Positions 1 through 7,343 of a stretch of 34,297 nt of DNA are shown here, piece after piece. How positions within the stretch are numbered: the first letter of the stretch is position 1; each line of letters opens with the position of its first letter. The DNA comes from JAFRXK01 sp045603305. Lineage in GTDB: Bacteria; Bacillota; Clostridia; Lachnospirales; Lachnospiraceae. The translations under genes and the position numbers were made by a program. The notes below the pieces were generated by a model. That model did not search any database, was not told the origin of the DNA, and worked only from the letters and a program-made list of their open reading frames with translations. The stretch lies in NCBI GenBank assembly GCA_045603305.1, contig JAZULV010000126.1:1-34297 (forward strand). The letters run 5' to 3'.

Positions 1-684
1 ATCTGCACCTGCTATGTCATATATTGAATATTTATAATAAGTATTCAAAAAATAAGACTCCGAATTTAATTTGTCATAGTATCTTTTGTCTTGTTGCGGT
101 TGTTCATCACAAACTATATCCTCGGTGATTTCTTTATGTAATACTACATCACCGGTCTTTTTATATTTAGTCATGTAATATCTTGAAATTTCACCTGCTG
201 AAATATCTACTTTGGTTTTTGTGAATATGTAGATATTATGCTCTTTATCAACAGCTATCCGCATTATCTGATTATCAGTAGGAAGCTGAGTTATCTGCTC
301 TGTTGAGTGATCATTTTCAAAGTTTTCGCACCATACAGTGTATGATTCTGCATTCTCAGAGCTTTCTCCTTCCATGGTTACATAGTATAAACAGTTACCA
401 CTAGTGGTCACCAGGCGAGGAACGATATGTGTTCCGGTAGCGATTTCGATAAAATCAGCCTCGTAGAGTGTTCTGTTGGCAATAGTATCAGTCTGGACAT
501 CGGCATCATCTGGGTCTACATCATGCGGGTAAGAAATTCTTGTAGTGTCTGAAGAGTTGAATTCAAAAGATGATGCCCATTCAGATATCTTGTAGCCGTA
601 TCCTAAGTATATTGCTATTAATGCTATTATGCTGACTATAGTTATTAATTTGCATAAAAACGGATGCTCTTTAATAAATTTCAT
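1..684 (-). CDS. Membrane-anchored paralog of the neighbouring propeller/binding-protein fusion (partial)
   Basis: The frame is open from an ATG at 684 to the window edge (228 codons, no stop), so the gene is truncated by the window. An AAAGGGG ribosome site lies just upstream. The first about 35 residues (MKFIKEHPFLCKLITIVSII...) form one transmembrane segment with no lipobox, so this copy looks like an uncleaved membrane-anchored protein. From about residue 55 it is closely similar to residues about 60-240 of the protein encoded at 735-3131, for example the shared stretches NRTLYEA, TGTHIVPRLVTT and ENDHSTEQITQLPTDNQIM. The two genes lie 50 bp apart in the same direction, so this is a tandem duplicate in one operon. 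Function unknown; by analogy it may continue into a solute-binding-like half beyond the edge. Confidence 0.85.
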   Translation of the reverse strand, partial: MKFIKEHPFLCKLITIVSIIALIAIYLGYGYKISEWASSFEFNSSDTTRISYPHDVDPDDADVQTDTIANRTLYEADFIEIATGTHIVPRLVTTSGNCLYYVTMEGESSENAESYTVWCENFENDHSTEQITQLPTDNQIMRIAVDKEHNIYIFTKTKVDISAGEISRYYMTKYKKTGDVVLHKEITEDIVCDEQPQQDKRYYDKLNSESYFLNTYYKYSIYDIAGAD

Positions 685-734
685 ATGTTACCCCTTTGTT
701 TTAAGTGTTTTTTATTAAATAAGTCAGATGCTTT

Positions 735-3131
735 TTATCGATAGTAGTAATTGATATAATCTATTAGTCGACATTCCATACTATATTCCATATTATGAAT
801 GACATCTTCTGCATATCCGTTTATCAATGAATCAATATTGCCACTAATCCAGTCCATAAGATACGCTGAAATATTATACTTCATGTAAGTGGATTCAGAT
901 ACAAGTTGTATGAATTGATCTGTGTAGTCATTAGCGTATAAATCAATCAAGTGATAATTTAATTTTTCTATTATGTCTATTCTCGTAGGAATACCCTCTC
1001 CACCGTAAACGGTTGGTTTTATTTCGGTTCCAAATCTAAATGAAGGATCTGTAGTTGCCGAAAGCATGGATTCAAGAAATTGCCATGATTCCGATTTGTT
1101 TGCCGACAAAGTTGAAATACAATATGTTGCACCATTATCACTTAATATACCTGAATAACTGTCAATATTATTGGGATTTAATTCTTCATAAGTAGAAGAA
1201 TTATCTTCCATATACATATAAAATCTATTAATACTATCAATATATATCAGAGAGTCGGCTGGCTTCATAAAGCCTTCTGGAAGTATGCTGTCATCATGAG
1301 TTTTTGTTGAAAATGTCTTAGCATAAGTTACTATTTGTTCAAAGTTAGTGGCTTCTTGGGAGTAGGAGTGAAAATAGAAACCATTATCTTCGGAATTAAT
1401 AGCGTTATCAGAGTAATGACTTACCACATCGAAATTTATAGAGTCATGACAATTATAATAAGCTAAAGTATAAGCAACCGTGTAAGCATTTAATTGTTCC
1501 TTTAATTCAGGATTGTTGCCTATTATTTTCTGCATATCAGTTAAAGTCCAGTCTTTAGTTCCACCAGCAGACTCCTTATTTGTTGCTTTCAAGTAAACTG
1601 TGCTTGGGATACCGATAAGAAGACCATCGTATGTATGTGCTTCTACTACCTGAGGTAAGAAGTCATCAGTATTTACTTTTGTACTGGCTTCAAAGTAAGG
1701 CGTAAGGTCTTCTATTTTACCTTCTGATACATACTGCTCGGCCAGTTCAGAGTTACCGTCGATGGCAAATATATCACACTGGCTTCCCTCAGCTACGCTG
1801 TTCGCCAATACAAGTTGTACTATATGGTCATCCTGACTCTTGTTATATTCGATAACGGCATTTTGGGTATATTCATCCATCCAATATACGCCTACAGTTA
1901 TTATTTTAGGTTCGTTTTCCGGATTAGTTTTCTTTGGGCTTATAATAGCAGCTTCTACAGGCTCGTCATCAAAGCAGTGGCTGATAGCGAGGAATCTGCC
2001 ATCAGCAAGTTCTGCAATATAGTCTATATTCTTGCCGTCAATGCCGGCATTAGCCCAGATAAGAATTTCATTTGCATTTCTATCTTCAAAGTTAACACCA
2101 TACAGTCCAAAACTGCTTTTGGTAAGCATATCGTAATTCATACCTGCTGAGCAGATTGATTCCCCGACAAAAATAAGGGTGTCTTCGCGATTAGAGAACC
2201 ATGGTAAGTCATACCCTGTGTTAGATAATTTACCATATGAATTGATACTGCGTATTTTATCTGCTACCATAGAATTATTATATATAGAGTAGTCAGAGGC
2301 AAAAGCATATACTGCATATGTGTCTCCATCTCGATCGTTTATTATTTTTTTAATGCTGTTAGATTCTTCCATCCATGCTATTTTTTTGCCTTTGCTATTA
2401 AATGTGGCTATTCCTTTTTCGTTGGCTGCATAAATTATACCATTCTTGCTTACTCCTACTCCTGCTATATCATAAGGTGAATAGTAAAATTTAGTATCCA
2501 AGAAAAACGAATCAAAGACAAGTCTGTTATCACGTCTTACAAGCTGTTTCGGTTGTTCATCACAAACTATATCCTCTGTGATTTCCTTATGTAATACTAC
2601 ATCACCTGTTTTTTTATACTTAGTAATGTAATATCGTGAAATTTCTCCTGCCTCTATATCTACTCGTGTTTTTGTAAAAAGATAAATATTCTGTTCTTTA
2701 TCAACAGCTATCTGCATTATCTGATTATCAGTAGGAAGCTGAGTTATCTGCTCTGTTGAGTGATCATTTTCAAAGTTTTCACACCATATTGTGTATGATT
2801 CTGCATTCTCAGAGTTTTCACCTTCCATGGTTACATAGTATAAGCAGTTACCATTTGTGGTTACCAGACGAGGTACGATATGCGTTCCGGTTGCAATTTC
2901 CATGAATTCAGCCTCGTAGAGTGTTCTGTTAGTAAGAGTATCGGTTTGAAGTAATGTATCATCATCTTCGGCGTAATATGAATATATAATTTCTTCATAT
3001 TCTATATCGTCATCGCCGGTTAGAGAATCAATAACATTACTGCAACCACTGCAGCTGATTGTCATTATTACCATTAGCATCACGGCGAGTATTCTTTTAT
3101 ATTTTCTCATTGTTTTACATATAAAGTTCAT
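735..3131 (-). CDS. Exported lipoprotein: propeller-like N-terminal region fused to an extracellular solute-binding-like domain
   Basis: 798 aa. The N-terminus is a basic stretch and a hydrophobic helix ending in TISCSGC, a plausible lipoprotein cleavage site. The first ATG is chosen because AAGGGGAG lies upstream of it and the next Met (residue 8) has no ribosome site. Residues about 70-390 contain repeated short strand-like units (VDKEQNIYLFTKT, SKNGIIYAANEKG, ADGRFLAISH), suggesting a beta-propeller or sensor-like fold. From about residue 410 (IITVGVYWMDEYTQNAVIEY) to the end it reads like a family-1 extracellular solute-binding protein, including a DIFAIDGNSELAEQYVSEG stretch and a conserved-looking GIPSTVYL. 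No permease or ATPase gene adjoins it. It is first in an operon with its paralog at 1-684. Fold assignments are by eye; the ligand is unknown. Confidence 0.8.
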   Translation of the reverse strand: MNFICKTMRKYKRILAVMLMVIMTISCSGCSNVIDSLTGDDDIEYEEIIYSYYAEDDDTLLQTDTLTNRTLYEAEFMEIATGTHIVPRLVTTNGNCLYYVTMEGENSENAESYTIWCENFENDHSTEQITQLPTDNQIMQIAVDKEQNIYLFTKTRVDIEAGEISRYYITKYKKTGDVVLHKEITEDIVCDEQPKQLVRRDNRLVFDSFFLDTKFYYSPYDIAGVGVSKNGIIYAANEKGIATFNSKGKKIAWMEESNSIKKIINDRDGDTYAVYAFASDYSIYNNSMVADKIRSINSYGKLSNTGYDLPWFSNREDTLIFVGESICSAGMNYDMLTKSSFGLYGVNFEDRNANEILIWANAGIDGKNIDYIAELADGRFLAISHCFDDEPVEAAIISPKKTNPENEPKIITVGVYWMDEYTQNAVIEYNKSQDDHIVQLVLANSVAEGSQCDIFAIDGNSELAEQYVSEGKIEDLTPYFEASTKVNTDDFLPQVVEAHTYDGLLIGIPSTVYLKATNKESAGGTKDWTLTDMQKIIGNNPELKEQLNAYTVAYTLAYYNCHDSINFDVVSHYSDNAINSEDNGFYFHSYSQEATNFEQIVTYAKTFSTKTHDDSILPEGFMKPADSLIYIDSINRFYMYMEDNSSTYEELNPNNIDSYSGILSDNGATYCISTLSANKSESWQFLESMLSATTDPSFRFGTEIKPTVYGGEGIPTRIDIIEKLNYHLIDLYANDYTDQFIQLVSESTYMKYNISAYLMDWISGNIDSLINGYAEDVIHNMEYSMECRLIDYINYYYR

Positions 3132-3163
3132 ACGATTTCTCCCCTTGAATTAATTTGCGTAAC

Positions 3164-3190
3164 AACTGTACTACGACGAATAGTACAGTT
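3164..3190. promoter_or_regulatory. Perfect palindrome over the transcription start (candidate operator or 5' mRNA hairpin)
   Basis: AACTGTACTA (3164-3173) and TAGTACAGTT (3181-3190) are perfect 10-bp inverted arms separated by 7 bases. The element lies immediately downstream of the -10 and covers the predicted start of the minus-strand operon. It could bind a dimeric repressor, or form a hairpin at the extreme 5' end of the mRNA. Confidence 0.55.
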
Positions 3191-3192
3191 AG

Positions 3193-3221
3193 ATAATACA
3201 TCAGGTTTATGTTTGTGTCAA
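3193..3221 (-). promoter_or_regulatory. Sigma-A promoter of the propeller/binding-protein operon
   Basis: On the minus strand TTGACA (3221-3216) is followed after 17 bp by TATTAT (3198-3193). The predicted start of transcription is about 3186, some 55 bases before the ATG. Confidence 0.75.
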
Positions 3222-3445
3222 TATACTTTCCATATATATTTTACAAATATATCTTGAGACAAAAAAATACTCTTATATTGTCGGTATATGCGACCTAAAG
3301 TGCTTGCGTCCTTGGCTTTAATCTGTTATTTTTATAATATTAAGTGTAATATAAGTAAATCTGTGATATAGTATATATGTTAATTTAGATTTAGAATTAT
3401 TGGCGAGTCTGTGAATAGCTTTGGCAATGATTACGGAGGATTAGT
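3222..3445. other. AT-rich divergent intergenic region
   Basis: Non-coding spacer between the minus-strand promoter and the plus-strand small gene at 3446. A weak plus-strand promoter candidate is TTGGCT followed after 15 bp by TATAAT near 3314-3340. Nothing else is recognised. Confidence 0.35.
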
Positions 3446-3580
3446 ATGTTAGATTTTCAGGAAGAGTTAGAGAAGTTTAAGCCTAGCAGAGAAGTTGGCG
3501 ATATGGAAGATGTTATTATCAGCAGTGGTACTGTTGATATATCAGACATTATACAAGAGATTAATAAAGAAGATAAATAG
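3446..3580 (+). CDS. Small acidic protein of unknown function (44 aa)
   Basis: A short frame of 44 codons from ATG at 3446 to TAG at 3580, preceded by GGAGGA with 5 bases of spacing, an excellent ribosome site. The product begins MLDFQEELEKF and ends IIQEINKEDK; it is hydrophilic, acidic and likely helical, with no membrane segment. It ends 14 bases before the zinc-ribbon/TPR gene at 3595, so the two are probably co-transcribed and may work together. No family is recognised. Because it is short, it rests mainly on the ribosome site, the tight spacing and protein-like composition. Confidence 0.6.
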   Translation: MLDFQEELEKFKPSREVGDMEDVIISSGTVDISDIIQEINKEDK

Positions 3581-3594
3581 GAAGCGGGAAGTAT

Positions 3595-4983
3595 ATGGAG
3601 TGTTTTCGTTGTGGGAGTCCTGTGATTGAGAGCCTTGATAAGTGTGTCCGCTGTGGTCAGGATTTGTCAGGTTACAAGAAAGCAGTGTGGGCTTCTAATG
3701 TTTATTACAATATAGGTTTGGAGAGGGCTAAGGCACGTGATTTAAGTGGTGCGGTTATGGTGTTAAAGCAGAGCCTTTCTCTTAACAAGATGAATATCGA
3801 AGCGAGAAATCTTCTCGGACTTGTGTATTACCAGATGGGCGAGATTGCTGATGCTTTGGAGCAGTGGTATATCAGCCGCGGTTTAAGGATCAAGGATAAC
3901 AAGTCAGCAGGATATCTTGCGAAGATGCGTACTCATAAGGGCAAGTTTGAATACTATGCCAAGGCAGTGGAGAAGTTTAATCAGGCGCTTGCCAGTGCAA
4001 GATCCGATCATAAAGACGTTGCTTTACTGCAGGCGAAGAAAGTTATTAATATGAACCCTAATTATGTAAGGGCGTATTTATTGCTTGCACTTTTGTATAT
4101 TGACAAAGGTGAATATGCAAAGGCAGAGCGAACCATTAAGAGGGTAAGAAAGATAGACTGTGTTAACAGTACAGCTATCAGATATGAGAGAGAGCTGCGT
4201 ACAGCCAATAAGAAGAACGTTCTTAAAGCACTTCGCCTTAAGAAGAAAAGTAAGCCGGAGGACGATCCGTTTGATGAGAGTCATGTTAAGGATGAGTCGA
4301 TTGTTCCAACTTACACAGAAATTTCGGATAACTGGCATGCAGTGGCATTGCTTTTGTTTGGATTGATTGCCGGAGTATTGTTCTTTACATATCTGATACT
4401 GCCGTCGGTTAAGACTTCCATGAACAATGATTTTAATGATTCAATTGTTGGATATCATGAGAGTATTGCGGCTAAGGATGGAGAGATAACCGGTCTTAAT
4501 AATAAGATATCGACTCTCCAGTCAGATATTAATACACTGAATGAGGAACTGGGAGCATATAGCTCCGACAGTGGTATTCTTGCTTCATATAACAAGCTGA
4601 TTGATGTGCTTATGGCACTTAGAGGCGGAGATTATCTTGGTGCCATGAATGCTATGTCTGAGATTAATGCCACGATAGTTACCAATGAAAGATTTCAGCA
4701 GGTGTATAATGCACTGAATGAGGAGTTTACCATTAATGGAGTGTCAACTACCCTTAGTATGGGTATAGCATTCTATGATGCCGGTGATTTTGAGACTGCC
4801 AGGGCTTATTTTGAGAAGTGCATTTCTCTGCAGCCGGATCATCCGGAGGCGATATTACGACTTGGATTTGCATATGTTAATTTAGGCAATACAGAACAGG
4901 CAAATATTTATTTTACTCAGGTTATAGATAACTATCCGGGAACAGAGTATGCTTCCCAGGCGATGGTTTTAAGAGGCTATTGA
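3595..4983 (+). CDS. Zinc-ribbon, TPR-repeat membrane protein
   Basis: 462 aa. Residues 3-20 form a zinc ribbon (C3-x2-C6, C17-x2-C20). Residues about 35-200 are TPR-like helical repeats (for example NIEARNLLGLVYYQMGEIADALEQW and YVRAYLLLALLYIDKGEYAKAER). A single transmembrane helix lies at about 249-270. It is followed by a coiled coil at about 285-322 (DGEITGLNNKISTLQSDINT) and a second TPR block from about 385 to the C-terminus. The arrangement suggests a cytoplasmic N-terminal scaffold and an extracytoplasmic C-terminal TPR scaffold, or the reverse. It is upstream of, but separated by a terminator from, the spoIIA operon. Likely a protein-protein interaction scaffold; partner unknown. 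Confidence 0.85.
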   Translation: MECFRCGSPVIESLDKCVRCGQDLSGYKKAVWASNVYYNIGLERAKARDLSGAVMVLKQSLSLNKMNIEARNLLGLVYYQMGEIADALEQWYISRGLRIKDNKSAGYLAKMRTHKGKFEYYAKAVEKFNQALASARSDHKDVALLQAKKVINMNPNYVRAYLLLALLYIDKGEYAKAERTIKRVRKIDCVNSTAIRYERELRTANKKNVLKALRLKKKSKPEDDPFDESHVKDESIVPTYTEISDNWHAVALLLFGLIAGVLFFTYLILPSVKTSMNNDFNDSIVGYHESIAAKDGEITGLNNKISTLQSDINTLNEELGAYSSDSGILASYNKLIDVLMALRGGDYLGAMNAMSEINATIVTNERFQQVYNALNEEFTINGVSTTLSMGIAFYDAGDFETARAYFEKCISLQPDHPEAILRLGFAYVNLGNTEQANIYFTQVIDNYPGTEYASQAMVLRGY

Positions 4984-5011
4984 TAAAATTTAAGATAAGT
5001 TACTAAAGAGA

Positions 5012-5047
5012 CGCGGAAGATAAGTTAATTATTATTTCCGCGTTTTT
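5012..5047 (+). terminator. Rho-independent terminator after the TPR gene
   Basis: CGCGGAA (5012-5018) pairs with TTCCGCG (5036-5042) and is followed by a T run. It separates the TPR gene from spoIIAA. Confidence 0.8.
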
Positions 5048-5097
5048 CTATGCCTTTTTTGGCAGAACTGATTACAATTTTAGCTGGAGGGAATGGA

Positions 5098-5460
5098 ATG
5101 AGTAAGGATTTGCAGCAGGAGGCAACTTATAGAAGGTACAGGGATGTGCTGGTGATAGGTCTGCCCAGTGAGGTTGATCATCACAGTAGTCAGGGCATGA
5201 AAGAGACCGCCCAGACTCACATTAAGAATGGTCACATAAGATATGTTATTTTTGATTTTGAGAAGACAAACTTTATGGACAGCTCCGGTATCGGAGTTCT
5301 GTTAGGTCAGTACAAGCTGATGGAAGCGGTGCGTGGACGAGTTGCAGTATGCGGGGTTGACAGAAGAATTCACAGAATACTTGATATGTCCGGGATTTAC
5401 AAGATTGCAGAGCGATTTGAAAGTATTGAAGAGGCTATTGCGGGAAGGGACAGTATATAG
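5098..5460 (+). CDS. spoIIAA: Anti-sigma-F factor antagonist SpoIIAA
   Basis: 120 aa STAS-domain protein. In the partner-switching circuit of the forespore, dephosphorylated SpoIIAA binds SpoIIAB and frees sigma F; SpoIIAB phosphorylates it on a conserved serine. The motif FMDSSGIGVLLGQY around residues 60-75 carries that serine. The upstream in-frame ATG at 5050 was rejected: it lies right behind the terminator hairpin, and only the ATG at 5098 has a good ribosome site (GGAGGG). The gene order spoIIAA-spoIIAB-sigF is the canonical one and supports the call. The gap to spoIIAB (98 bp) is unusually long for this operon. Confidence 0.95.
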   Translation: MSKDLQQEATYRRYRDVLVIGLPSEVDHHSSQGMKETAQTHIKNGHIRYVIFDFEKTNFMDSSGIGVLLGQYKLMEAVRGRVAVCGVDRRIHRILDMSGIYKIAERFESIEEAIAGRDSI

Positions 5461-5558
5461 CTGCCGTAAGTCGATATAATTAAGGCAGTTTAAGGACAAT
5501 AATATATATTAGTCAGTAGAAAGTGTTGCACTGACATATTTAACTTTGGGAGGGGCAT
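5461..5558 (+). other. Hairpin-bearing spacer between spoIIAA and spoIIAB
   Basis: Two small inverted repeats are visible: CTGCCGTAA/TTAAGGCAG (5461-5469/5480-5488, one mismatch) and GTCAGT/ACTGAC (5512-5517/5530-5535). Neither is followed by a strong T run. They may act as mRNA processing or stability elements that set the SpoIIAA:SpoIIAB ratio. Confidence 0.4.
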
Positions 5559-6017
5559 ATGATTCAGAATAACGAGGTAATAACCAAGGAAAGTATAAAG
5601 ATTTTTATGGAGAGTAAATCTCACAATGAGCAGTTTGCCAGAAGCGTGGCTGCGATGTTTGTGTCCAGACTGGACCCGACTATTGAGGAGATTGATGATG
5701 TGAAGACTGCGGTATCAGAGGCAGTAACAAATGCAGTCATACATGGATACGAAGGCAGAGAAGGCATAATAGAGATGGTGCTTACTCTTACCGGAGATAT
5801 GGTTACGATTGCTATAAAGGATACCGGTGTAGGTATTGAGGATATTAGTAAGGCAATGGAGCCGATGTATACTTCAAAGCCGTCAAAGGAGCGCTCCGGC
5901 ATGGGATTTTCATTTATGGAAGCGTTTATGGATACTGTGGAAGTGAAATCTCTTCCGGGACTTGGAACAGAGGTGGTTATGACAAAAGTGTTTGGGCAGA
6001 CCGGGAAATATGAATAA
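5559..6017 (+). CDS. spoIIAB: Anti-sigma-F factor / serine kinase SpoIIAB
   Basis: 152 aa GHKL-family ATPase that holds sigma F inactive and phosphorylates SpoIIAA. The N box is EAVTNAVIHGYEG (E54, N58), the G1 box is IKDTGVGI (D88), and the G2 region is ERSGMGFSFMEAFMD (from residue 111). Length is close to the family norm of about 145. Ribosome site GGGAGGGG precedes the ATG. It is followed 18 bp later by sigF with its own AGGAG site. Confidence 0.95.
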   Translation: MIQNNEVITKESIKIFMESKSHNEQFARSVAAMFVSRLDPTIEEIDDVKTAVSEAVTNAVIHGYEGREGIIEMVLTLTGDMVTIAIKDTGVGIEDISKAMEPMYTSKPSKERSGMGFSFMEAFMDTVEVKSLPGLGTEVVMTKVFGQTGKYE

Positions 6018-6035
6018 ATAATAGGAGACTTGCGT

Positions 6036-6794
6036 ATGGCAGATAATATCGAGTTGATTGAGATTGCACACGCAGGGGATAAAGAAGCAAGAGACAAGCT
6101 GGTTGAGGAAAATGTAGGTCTGGTCTGGAGTGTGGCAAGGAGATTTACCGGCAGGGGTCTTGATATGGAGGACCTGTTCCAGATTGGCTGTATTGGCCTT
6201 ATTAAAGCAATTGATAAATTTGATACAAGCTTCAATGTTAAGTTTTCAACCTACGCTGTTCCGATGATTAGCGGTGAGCTAAAAAGATTTCTAAGAGATG
6301 ACGGCATGGTTAAAGTATCAAGGACACTTAAGGAGAATAACTGGAAGATAAAGATGGCGATGGAGAGACTGGGACATGCTATGGGCAGGGATGCCACCCT
6401 TGCAGAAATCAGTGCTGAGACCGGGCTGACTTCTGAGGATATTGTCATGGCCATGGAGGCGAATATCGAGGTGGAGTCTATATATCAAACTGTTTACCAA
6501 GGTGATGGCAGCGAGATATATCTGGTAGACAGAATTGGCAGCAGTGGTTTAGGTGCAGCCGGTGTCACTATGCAGAGTCAGGATGCGGAGAAGGAAAGCC
6601 TGTTAAATCATATGATGCTGGAGCAGGTGATTTCGGAACTTTCTGCTACCGAAGAACAGTTAATCAGAATGAGGTATTATGAGGAGCGAACCCAGACAGA
6701 GGTTGCGAATGTACTTGGTATCAGTCAGGTGCAGGTGAGCAGGATGGAGAAGAAAGTACTTAAAAGGATGAGGGAGAGTATTGGTACGAGGTAA
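6036..6794 (+). CDS. sigF: Forespore RNA polymerase sigma-F factor
   Basis: 252 aa sigma-70 family protein, the first compartment-specific sigma factor of the forespore. Region 2 is obvious (GLDMEDLFQIGCIGLIKAID and FNVKFSTYAVPMISGELKRF), then region 3, and region 4 ends with QTEVANVLGISQVQVSRMEK. The start is set at ATG 6036, which lies 8 bases after AGGAG; a TTG two codons earlier would sit only 2 bases from the Shine-Dalgarno. Position directly behind spoIIAB distinguishes it from sigma G. Confidence 0.95.
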   Translation: MADNIELIEIAHAGDKEARDKLVEENVGLVWSVARRFTGRGLDMEDLFQIGCIGLIKAIDKFDTSFNVKFSTYAVPMISGELKRFLRDDGMVKVSRTLKENNWKIKMAMERLGHAMGRDATLAEISAETGLTSEDIVMAMEANIEVESIYQTVYQGDGSEIYLVDRIGSSGLGAAGVTMQSQDAEKESLLNHMMLEQVISELSATEEQLIRMRYYEERTQTEVANVLGISQVQVSRMEKKVLKRMRESIGTR

Positions 6795-6865
6795 GTAGTA
6801 TTATTTTTATGCAAAAACATGGCAGTATATTGGCAGTTAGTATAATATTCAATAATATAGGTTAG

Positions 6866-6874
6866 TGGTATAAT
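6866..6874 (+). promoter_or_regulatory. Extended -10 promoter of the toxin mRNA
   Basis: TGGTATAAT (TGN extension, TATAAT at 6869-6874) predicts a start near 6881. A second upstream candidate is TTGGCA-N17-TAATAT at about 6830-6858. The -35 of the extended -10 is poor, as is common for extended promoters. Confidence 0.6.
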
Positions 6875-6885
6875 TAAGGTGTTAC

Positions 6886-6914
6886 CGCCCCTAGACTGGT
6901 ATCGGAAAGGGGTG
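6886..6914 (+). promoter_or_regulatory. 5' hairpin sequestering the toxin Shine-Dalgarno
   Basis: CGCCCCT (6886-6892) can pair with AGGGGTG (6908-6914), 7 bp including one G-U. The 3' arm contains most of the AAAGGGG ribosome site of the small peptide at 6921. Confidence 0.6.
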
Positions 6915-6942
6915 CCTGCAGTGGAGTTGTTTTCGTCATTTT
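6914..6942 (+). repeat. Direct repeat, toxin-side copy (pairs with 7087-7114)
   Basis: The repeat comprises GCCTGCAGTGGA (6914-6925) and CGTCATTTT (6934-6942). The copy at 7087-7114 has GCTTGCAATGGA (10 of 12 identical) and CGTCATTTT (9 of 9), with spacers of 8 and 7 bases. The toxin-side copy covers the start codon, so an RNA transcribed from the opposite strand of the second copy can base-pair across the translation start. Confidence 0.7.
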
Positions 6943-7007
6943 TACTCTCCGTTATGGCAAGTGTAATAGCCTATTACATTTGCAAATGGCTAGACGGTGA
7001 TGAGTAG
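6921..7007 (+). CDS. Small membrane peptide, putative par/Fst-like type I toxin (28 aa)
   Basis: A GTG-initiated frame of 28 codons, with AAAGGGG 8 bases upstream. The peptide starts MELFSSFLLSVMASV, continues as a hydrophobic helix to YYIC, then KWLDGDE: one membrane span followed by a Trp and a charged tail. This is the general plan of Fst-type toxins and of the short holin-like peptides common in Firmicutes. The DNA context is decisive: promoter, Shine-Dalgarno-masking hairpin, terminator shared with a convergent antisense RNA, and a duplicated start region. Toxicity is inferred, not shown. The gene is too short for ordinary gene callers. It sits between sigF and the spoVAA unit. Confidence 0.75.
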   Translation: MELFSSFLLSVMASVIAYYICKWLDGDE

Positions 7008-7047
7008 TCGGTAACTAGCCTAGGTATGGTTCTCCTTAATGAACAAG

Positions 7048-7086
7048 AACCCCCAAAGAGCTACCATCTCTTTGGGGGTTCGTTTT
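7048..7086. terminator. Bidirectional terminator shared by toxin mRNA and antisense RNA
   Basis: A perfect 13-bp stem, AACCCCCAAAGAG (7048-7060) with CTCTTTGGGGGTT (7068-7080), loop of 7. Plus-strand tail is CGTTTT; minus-strand tail is TTCTTGTTC. Confidence 0.85.
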
Positions 7087-7114
7087 GCTTGCAATGGATA
7101 ATTTCCGTCATTTT
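7087..7114 (+). repeat. Direct repeat, antisense-side copy
   Basis: Second copy of the toxin start region (see 6914-6942), lying between the shared terminator and the antisense promoter. It even keeps an ATG at the position of the toxin GTG, followed by codons for DNFRHF, a decayed image of the toxin N-terminus. Confidence 0.7.
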
Positions 7115-7124
7115 GCCTACACAT

Positions 7125-7153
7125 ACTATATCATACGCAGTAGACATTTTCAA
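7125..7153 (-). promoter_or_regulatory. Sigma-A promoter of the antisense RNA
   Basis: On the minus strand TTGAAA (7153-7148), 17-bp spacer, TATAGT (7130-7125). It points toward the toxin gene, with a start near 7118. Confidence 0.65.
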
Positions 7154-7259
7154 GTATACCCTATAATTAATTTTTATATTAAATTTTTAAATAATAATTA
7201 TCAGTTGCATTTAATTGCTACAGTTATAGGATACATGTTTTTAATTTATACTTGTTCAA

Positions 7260-7289
7260 TGAATAAATTAAGAATAACCACAAATACTA
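7260..7289 (+). promoter_or_regulatory. Candidate forespore (sigma F/G) promoter for the spoVAA unit
   Basis: TGAATA (7260-7265), 17-bp spacer, AATACTA (7283-7289). Known forespore promoters of Bacillus resemble GNATA at -35 and CATNNTA at -10. The same layout is found upstream of spoVAC (24694-24723). It lies about 55 bases before the ATG at 7344. Confidence 0.5.
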
Positions 7290-7343
7290 ACACCATAACA
7301 AAACATTTATGAATATTTGCCTTGTGGCGGATTGGAGTAGAAT

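Larger units (their letters stand above)
7040..7118 (-). ncRNA. Putative antisense antitoxin RNA (about 80 nt)
   Basis: A minus-strand promoter at 7153-7125 predicts transcription from about 7118 leftwards. The RNA would begin with the complement of the second direct repeat (7114-7087), then run through the shared hairpin and stop in the TTCTTGTTC stretch beyond it at about 7040. Its 5' part is complementary to the toxin start-codon region through the repeats, and its 3' part is fully complementary to the toxin mRNA tail. Length and layout resemble RNA II of the pAD1 par locus. Ends are predictions. Confidence 0.65.

Noticed and set aside
5050..5097. 16-codon N-terminal extension of spoIIAA
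   Set aside because: It starts immediately after the terminator stem without a ribosome site; the ATG at 5098 has one.
5621..6235. 204-codon minus-strand frame over spoIIAB and sigF
   Set aside because: Shadow of well-supported genes on the other strand; its Ser/Ile/Pro-rich composition is typical of antisense translation.
7085..7312. 75-codon frame after the shared terminator (starts MLAMDNFRHF)
   Set aside because: It begins inside the second direct repeat of the toxin locus and has no ribosome site; its first residues only mirror the toxin start region.
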